From assembly GCA_030762935.1 (NCBI GenBank), contig CM060895.1, positions 77,111,001 through 77,175,000 on the forward strand: DNA of 64,000 nucleotides, given 5' to 3'. The notes under the pieces are model-generated. The model was not told the origin of the DNA. It made no database searches and saw only the letters and a list, made by a program, of their open reading frames with translations. This DNA is from Hymenopus coronatus. Lineage: Eukaryota > Arthropoda > Insecta > Mantodea > Hymenopodidae. The position numbers and the translations under genes are program-made. Shown here piece after piece: positions 57,555-64,000 of this stretch. How positions within the stretch are numbered: position 1 is the first letter of the stretch; each line of letters opens with the position of its first letter.

Positions 57555-57700
57555 AACTACTGTGGTTTTCAGAGTCCCATTCTATACTATGCGTGAAAGA
57601 CCACTTAATTTTGCTCAGAGGCCTCTCTATCAATCAGCTTTGTGGTGCTACTACGTGCCGTAAATCTACGACACGGGTCCAACGGCTTTACTTCCCTTCA
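57555..57700 (-). mobile_element. SINE-C, 3' part
   Basis: TTAACTACTGTGGTTTTCAG, CGTGAAAGACCACTTAATTT, GAGGCCTCTCTATCAATCAG and TACGTGCCGTAAATCTACGA match the family; the tRNA-like head is missing. Confidence 0.82.
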
Positions 57701-58342
57701 CCGCCACAATATAATTTTCTACAATGTGTCTATAAGAAAACCTGGGATTGTCATTCTCGCGTAAATGCAAATCACCTGGAGCTTCAATAAGTAATTGATT
57801 AATTTCAGATCTGGACAACATATTTGACTTTTTTGGCTTATATCCCACTGAGAGCTTCAAGAAATCAAAAACATTACCAAAAAAAGAAATATCGATGCCT
57901 TCTTTCAATTTCAGCGTACATTTCACCTTTGAATTCACACACTATAGCAAAAAATCTACTGAAAAAAAGAAAACAACACTTAACTAACCTTAAATTACCT
58001 TTAATATTACTTTTCGTAAACATCACTTGATTTTTTTGGAATTAATATGCTCTCATCACTCTTGGCTTCGTTGAAAATGTCAAGCGGAATAAAGTTGATT
58101 TTCAATAGTTTTTATCATTTCCTTCCATTTTCTCTATAAGTGTTGAAACAAATGAGACATCTGCTGCTAAGCTACCATATTACGTCTGTAATCTGACATA
58201 TTATAATTTCATTTACCAATTTTGTAATTATTTTATATATTTAATGCTAAAATTACATAAAGCGTTGTATAAAACACTCATTGCAAGAGTCGCAGAAATT
58301 AGCTAAATATATATACTCGTGCCACGATCTTCATATTATACA

Positions 58343-58345
<3 letters not shown>
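57701..58345. other. unassigned AT-rich DNA
   Basis: A 90-codon minus frame (57666-57938) begins in this block and runs into the SINE; it shows no domain. Confidence 0.35.

Positions 58346-58388
<43 letters not shown>
58346..58388. repeat. (TA)n microsatellite
   Basis: Alternating TA run of about 43 bases. Confidence 0.95.
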
Positions 58389-58389
<1 letters not shown>

Positions 58390-58493
58390 CTATTACAGTC
58401 ATTAATACACGAATCATATTTCGTGTATTTGAATGTACCGTGTTTTTATTGGAAACATTGCAAATCCTGTTGTTACTTTCGTATGTGGTATTT

Positions 58494-59232
58494 TATTAGC
58501 AGAAATAGCTTTACTACTTGTTTCCTTGTAAGCAGAAGGGAAATAATAAGTACCATAGGTTAAAGTGATGTTTGTATGGACAGGAGTTGTAAATACCTGT
58601 ATGAGAAAAGTACAAGTTTTTCAAAGCTGAAACCAAAAACAAGGAATATCTCAAAAACAATCAATTGCACGAAAAAAATTATATAACATAAATTGTGTAT
58701 TTTAATGTGCTCTACGGTTTTTGTGTAGTAGGTTTTTGTCCATCTCTTACGGATTAGCAGTTATGCAAAATTTCGTAAAATTCAGCCAGATTAAAGTAGT
58801 CTTCAGAGGCTATTCCTAGAAAATTTAAGATATACATATTATTTTTCAAGTAAATCTCTTTAAGATACGCCATTTTAATCAAAATCGTTAGAACCATTTT
58901 TAAGAAATTAAAACTTTTCAAAAAACGTTCCATGTAAAAGGTAGTTTGGGGTGGGGGGATTTTTCACAAAATCTTCGTGTTGCATCCCAGGAGTATAGTA
59001 AACTTAAATATCAATTTTGGTATATTACCGACTTTTCGTTTTTGATTATCGTGTTCACAGACACACAAACACACACAGGGACACGGACATTTTTTAGAAA
59101 ATGCTTTTTTTTTTTTTTTGGATACAGGGGACTCTAAAACAGATATGTCCGGTGAAATCTCGGTATCAAATTTTTGGGTGGAGTGCAATACCTTCTCTTT
59201 ACACTATGTACATAGTACGTGTAGAGAAATTA
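58494..59232 (+). repeat. HPR repeat lacking first ~115 bp
   Basis: Starts ATTAGCAGAAATAGCTTTAC and runs to CACTATGTACATAGTACGTG plus TAGAGAAATTAAAA, a nearly perfect hairpin. Confidence 0.95.
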
Positions 59233-60327
59233 AAATCAACTTTTTACCTTACTGCAATCTTGGAAATATCGTCCTTCCATATACAAACAAACAGCATGCT
59301 GAGTAAACGGAGCAAGGTAGAGACGATTTAATGCTTAAATTTTAGGTTGTATATTTTCCAGATTCCTCCAATCTTGAAAACTTTTACCAATTTTGTCTAG
59401 TGTTTCTTCTACTATCACTGTACGTCTTCACATTTTTTTTGTTTTGCACTGAACCATAATCTCAAATTTATTCACAAGGTGGAATGATAAAATGTATAGG
59501 AAACTTAGCAATGAGTTATAATGTTTAACATAACATTTACATACAAAATTAAAAAAAAAAACACTTTTAAATGTCTAGCTTTTGGAAATGAAAGTGTACC
59601 ACTAACGCCATTGAGTACCTAGTAATTGAAAAGCAGAAAGGTATTTTTGTTATCAAATTATTAAAATTATTACAAAAATTCTTGCCGCATGGTTTAGTGA
59701 TCATTCATAAATATTTAAAATTAATGTTAAAGGTCACAAACATTTGTAAAAGAGAGAATTAAAAAAAAGATAAAAAATTAACCACTTCTGAGAAGTTGAA
59801 CAAATATTTCTAGCTTCAACCACTTCATTTAGCAAATTACCATGTTTTGTGGTTCCTCTGGCCAGCCACTAAATGTCAACTTGCCAATCTCCATTTTTAT
59901 ATTGAGTTTGGGTGTACTCTCTGCTTCTCCCACCGTGCCATTCCGCCAACATAAAGTATGTACGAATCTTCATCAAAACTACGAATGATCATATTCTCCT
60001 AGCAGGATTGTCGGTCATTTCCTGTGCCTCCAGCTGACTAGCTAAACCAGATCATTGCTGATCTTTCCCTTATTTCTAAGTTAACTATATGTGCCTCCTT
60101 ACCCCAATTTAATTTTATTTCATTTGCTGGAACTATATAAGATTTAATTCTACAATTCGATTCGATTTCATGACGGCTGATATCTTATTTAATTTCTTTT
60201 GGCCCTTTTCCATATAGGATAGACTGACCAACCGAATGTCATAGACCGATCTGACCTCTGAGCTAGCATGGAAATATGCCGACAGGGCATTAAATTCCTC
60301 GCATTTTTTCGGTACACCACAAGATGA
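59233..60327. other. unassigned DNA, no gene seen
   Basis: No coding or repeat match recognised. Confidence 0.4.
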
Positions 60328-60429
60328 TGAATTGGATCAGTAAGAGAGAGGTGAATTGGATCAGTAAGAGAGAGGTGAATTGGATCAGTAAGAGAGAGGT
60401 GAATTGGATCAGTAAGAGAGAGGTGAATT
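60328..60429. repeat. 24-bp tandem repeat, about four copies
   Basis: GAATTGGATCAGTAAGAGAG is repeated with a 24-bp period and virtually no divergence between units, so it is recent or homogenised. Confidence 0.95.
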
Positions 60430-61019
60430 AAGTAAAAATAGACAAAGTCCTTCCCTCCCTAAAAAAGAATTTTTGCCCAAAATTCAAACTTTTAGGAATA
60501 AAGAAAAAAATTGGTCCTATTTATGCACCAAAAATAAAATATAATGTTCCGATGTCTTTATGGTTGGTTGAAAATAATCACCGTTGCAAGGTAAAATGGC
60601 ATACAATAAAATATTTTCAGATGGCATACCACAATGGCGACTTAGAGTGCCGAAAATGCTTTAAGTCTCGGGCTTCATAGTTTATTCAACTGTTAGGTCA
60701 AATTATTAATGGTAGCTCAGTGAACAGAGCAAAGGGTTAGATATCAGGAGATCCATGGTTAAAATCCCGGCTCGCATTGCATTTCTCAGTGTGGCTCTAC
60801 CTATTCAACTTCTGTCCTATACACGGTTAGTGTGGAGAAAAAAAAAAAACAATTAACATTTCCATATGTTACCTATTTGTTTCTCCTTTTTACCGTGCAC
60901 ATGGCTATCTCTTCAAACCTCCTTTGAGTTCAGCTGCCCAGAACTTAGGGACAGGTTTTCTAGTTAGTATTTATAACGTATGAAGCGTAGAAAATCATCT
61001 CCTTTGATCAACCTCGGTT
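60430..61019. other. unassigned DNA with tRNA-like segment
   Basis: At 60712-60775 GGTAGCTCAGTGAACAGAGC and ATGGTTAAAATCCCGGCTCG fit tRNA A and B boxes; a SINE head is possible. An A-run lies at 60838-60849. Confidence 0.4.
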
Positions 61020-61640
61020 TTTTTTGGGGGGGGCCAGGAATAAAGACTATAAGGATAAGAGGTATGTAGGGTGTTTGGAAAGGTTAAGGGAAGAGGAGAG
61101 GAGAGAAGAGAAAGGATCTTATATTGTGGCGACTCTATATAATGGGAGAACAAATAGGTTCCACATCTGGGCTACTTGCCAAGGTCTGTACCTAAGCCCA
61201 CTCTGCCTGCATGCTCCCTTGTATGCAGGCATCTTTTTATTAGTTACCCACTAACATCAGGTTTGCTCCGGCGGTACCTGACCTCACCTTACCACCTTCC
61301 CATCCATCCTACTAGAGTAGTTAGTGCATGGCAGGGGAGGCGATGTAGATCCCTTTAGGATGATCGCCACCAGGGCTGGTGGAGGCGGGGCCAGTCCATA
61401 AAAAAAGAAAAAAAGAAAAAGGAGTGAAGCCCGGTCCCGCAAAGCAATCCGGGTGTTAGTGAGTGACGTCTATTTGATCGGATGAACCGACTTTTAGGTG
61501 AGGTATGACGTCATGACCGAAGCCCAGACGTAGAACTACTAATGTGGTGATGCCTACCGTTATGGTGGCGTCTGGTGTTGACTGAGGGCTGCATATCTCT
61601 AGTGGTGATGGTTGAAGGCTATAGATCTCTGGTATAAAGA
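61020..61640. other. GC-richer unassigned block
   Basis: Contains GGATGATCGCCACCAGGGCT and a purine-rich stretch; frames are short and frameshifted. An internal A-run (61400-61422) could mark the 3' end of a retrocopy. Family not recognised. Confidence 0.35.
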
Positions 61641-62096
61641 TTCTGGTTGTTGGTGATAAGCTCAGAGATGTTGTACCTCAGCCACTACTTTACTGCTTTT
61701 ATTTTACATGGTACTGTATCTTCCTAACATCCCACCTCTCGCGGTGTCCAGATTTTGATGAGCCGTATGAAACTGCAAGAAGTCTTTCAAAGTGCCGGCT
61801 GCGTTTGTTTATACGTTCTGCTCTTTCTCCACACCATATATCACTTTCATGTTACAAAATCGGTCTTATCATAGAGTGATACACTACAATGTATCTATAT
61901 TGGAACATTTGGCATGCGCATAAGTGTGCTTATTCCAAGGGGGTGGAGCTACCCAGCATTGGCTCTGACACGAGGCATCAGTTTTCTCCTGAGCACCGTG
62001 TAGTAGACACTAAGAAGCCCAGACCTTAAATCACATATTATATAGTATTGTAGGTTCCCAATAGGTTGTGATTAAAAAAATGGGGGTCAGTCGGAG
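61641..62096. other. unassigned DNA, no gene seen
   Basis: No signal recognised. Confidence 0.35.
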
Positions 62097-62430
62097 ATTT
62101 TTCTTTCTCTACATTACTATAGGTAGAGAAATAGGTAGAGATAGAGAAATTATTGAATTCCGCCGAATAATTCGATATCGAGATTTCACCGGAAATGTAT
62201 GTTTAAGGTTCCCTGAATAAAAAAATTAATTTTTCAAAATAGGTGTCTATGAAAACTTATCTCAACAAAAGAAAGTTCGGCCTAATACCAAACTTGGAAT
62301 TTAAGTTCAGCATATTTCAAATATGCGACACGAAGATTTTCAAGAAAATTCCCCAAATCCAAACTATCTTTAACATGCAGCATTTTTGAAGACTCTTATT
62401 CTCCAAAAATACTCTTAAGGATTTTAATTA

Positions 62431-62496
<66 letters not shown>

Positions 62497-62774
62497 AGAA
62501 TAAGAACATCGTGGTAGCAAAATGTTACCACACAAAAATGTAGTGCTCGTTAAAATACACAATGTATGAAAGGTACCGTTTATATGTGAAATTGGTGATT
62601 TCCTAGACATTCCTTGCTATTTTTAAACTTTGAAATACTTAACCTTTTTTTTCAAACGTGCATCCTCATGTTCTTTTTTTACTCCTGGTCATGCAAATAG
62701 AACCGCATATCTATGTCAATCGCATAGTGACAGCTTTTAAAACATTTGGTTAGAGAAAGTCGTAAGAATGCATC
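62097..62774 (-). repeat. HPR repeat, copy with (TA)n insertion
   Basis: TTTCTTTCTCTACATTACTA and ATAATTCGATATCGAGATTT at the left. A (TA)n run at 62433-62494 replaces the segment after GATTTTAATTAA. GAGAAAGTCGTAAGAATGCA at the right. Confidence 0.88.
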
Positions 62775-62895
62775 CTACTTTTAATGTCTCCCTCCATTTT
62801 ACATGGAATCTCGGTTGACTAGATAAACAGAACTATAAGCTGAAGATCATGGGCTCAAATTTCAAACGTGGTATTAAATTATATCTTCCCAATGT

Positions 62896-64000
62896 TCAGT
62901 TAGTTTGTACCAGAATGATCACATACGTAAATGTTGTGCCAAAAAAGCCACACAACAGGTTGAAGTCTATATTAAGGAAGCCTCCTGATCTCATTTTTAT
63001 TCCAGTTGTATCCAGTTGTTGTGCGAGAGCTTGAAGTTCAATTATACTTGCTGGGTCTAATGTTTCTAAGGTCATAAAGAACTGAACTTCTGTTACCAAA
63101 CGGTAGAATTTGCTACATAGCAACTGACCAGTGGTAGTCATCGCCACGATACAAACTATATATAGAAAAATCCGAAAGAGAAAAATATGAAGCATTTGAA
63201 AGCAAGAAAGTGAAATTTTAACGTATTAATAGTAGGAATAGAACGTTAAGCCAAACAGGCTTTCCAAAATCTGAATTATTATTGGAATGTCATATGCAGA
63301 ATTCAATAATTCACCAAATTTGACAATGTCCGCGTAAAGTTGACGCAGATACCGAATTTTGAAGGCGTAATTTATTCTTCTGGAATCAAACGACACTCTT
63401 GTATTGCAGATTGTTTTTAACTTCTCACAAAATAGTTTTGTTGTTTTAGATACAGGTTAGCACTTATGAATTGCACTGTAACTGTATTACTCATCAGCGT
63501 TGTTATTTGCTCTATTTCATGCACAAATAATGACTTTCGTGATGTTAGTAGAGGTTGGATAACAGCTGGAATCATCCAGAATGCTATAATAACCATCACT
63601 TCTGCCATCAGCAGCCTTCTGCAACTACTGTTCACCCCTGTTCGTGTGTAACTGTTTAGAAGTTTTTTGTTGATTACTAGCACATACCTCATTATACGCG
63701 GTGTATTTGAGAAACTAATGGAAACCATTGTCATGATACAACCAACAAATTGCAAAACTGATAGTAAGGTATATGTAACTTCAGCTGTATTATCAAAAAC
63801 ATTGAAGTCTTTCATCATTTCAGAAAACGAGAACTGTCAGGATTAACACTGTAATAAATGTCCAAAATTTGCTTCCAACAATTACATACGAGTTGTTTGT
63901 CTTCTCCAGTTTGTAAGGTGCAAGTCCTAAAACTCTCGAGATGAGGTACAGTGGTTTGATAGCAGTCCAGAAGTCCAACAATGGTTCTTGTGTGAAATGG
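62896..64000 (-). pseudogene. gustatory receptor (7tm_7) pseudogene, 5' end beyond window
   Basis: Insect gustatory receptors are seven-transmembrane ligand-gated channels of taste neurons. The minus strand from the right edge reads DFWTAIKPLYLISRVLGLAP, a typical N-terminal block. After a one-base frameshift near 63822-63828 it continues for about 128 codons including SNTPRIMRYVL. A second frameshift near 63430-63440 leads to RYLRQLYADIVKFGELLNSA and SLFGLTFYSYY, a TAA stop follows at 63226-63228, and the frame resumes to TTGQLL, then GGFLNIDFNLL and TYVIILVQTN before TGA at 62896. The last block is a variant of TYhhhhhQF. About 365 codons are visible, near the family's usual 350-450, with no intron needed. 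Both frameshifts lie beside homopolymers, so sequencing error is possible, but the stop is separate. Confidence 0.88.

Noticed and set aside
60328..60429. CRISPR-like array
   Set aside because: Units are contiguous with no spacers; it is a simple tandem repeat in a eukaryotic genome.

Overview
The window looks like a piece of a large, AT-rich arthropod genome, most likely an insect. The support is a gustatory-receptor (7tm_7) gene at the right edge, mariner, Penelope-like, Ty3/gypsy-like and R1-like remnants typical of arthropods, four tRNA-derived SINE families, many microsatellites, and no sign of bacterial gene organisation. The species cannot be named from the sequence; a large-genome polyneopteran such as a cricket, cockroach or stick insect would fit. 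There is no dense gene content, and most open frames are chance or sit inside repeats.

The dominant component is one interspersed repeat, called HPR here (hairpin-ended repeat, a label made for this annotation). Full copies are about 850-870 bp. They start with TCTGATGTGTTCC, end in a long near-palindrome built on TGTAGAGAAAGT, carry a central (CA)n tract and occur in both orientations. I recognise nearly 40 full or partial copies covering roughly a third of the window. They are non-coding. Their architecture (5' TC, 3' terminal hairpin, an offset inverted repeat ACTTTCTCTACA at both ends, A-rich target, tandem copies) suggests a non-autonomous Helitron/Helentron-like (HINE) family, which is an inference.

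Layout: 1-9 kb is HPR fragments, two SINEs, a serine-tRNA-like SINE piece and unassigned AT-rich DNA. 9-14 kb has a full HPR, a 143-bp-arm inverted repeat carrying hammerhead-like ribozyme motifs, and a GC-richer block. 14-19 kb has a full HPR, a DDE-transposase remnant and a Penelope-like reverse transcriptase remnant split by a SINE. 19-31 kb is an HPR-rich stretch including a head-to-tail pair, a MITE, SINEs and Ty3/gypsy-type gag remnants. 31.2-32.5 kb is a truncated LTR element (5' LTR, primer-binding site, partial gag) nested in an HPR. 33-48 kb holds many HPRs, a CR1-like RT tail and a mariner nested in an HPR. 48-56 kb holds a gustatory-receptor fragment, an R1-like RT split by an HPR and purine-rich repeats. 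56-62.8 kb holds HPRs, a SINE and a four-copy 24-bp tandem repeat.

The only cellular gene is at 62.9-64.0 kb on the minus strand: an intronless-looking gustatory receptor with two frameshifts and one stop, continuing past the window edge. A second, older receptor C-terminus lies at 49.9-50.1 kb. Together they suggest a decaying gustatory-receptor cluster being diluted by repeat insertion. Nothing here works as a pathway; the story is nested mobile-element insertion around receptor pseudogenes.
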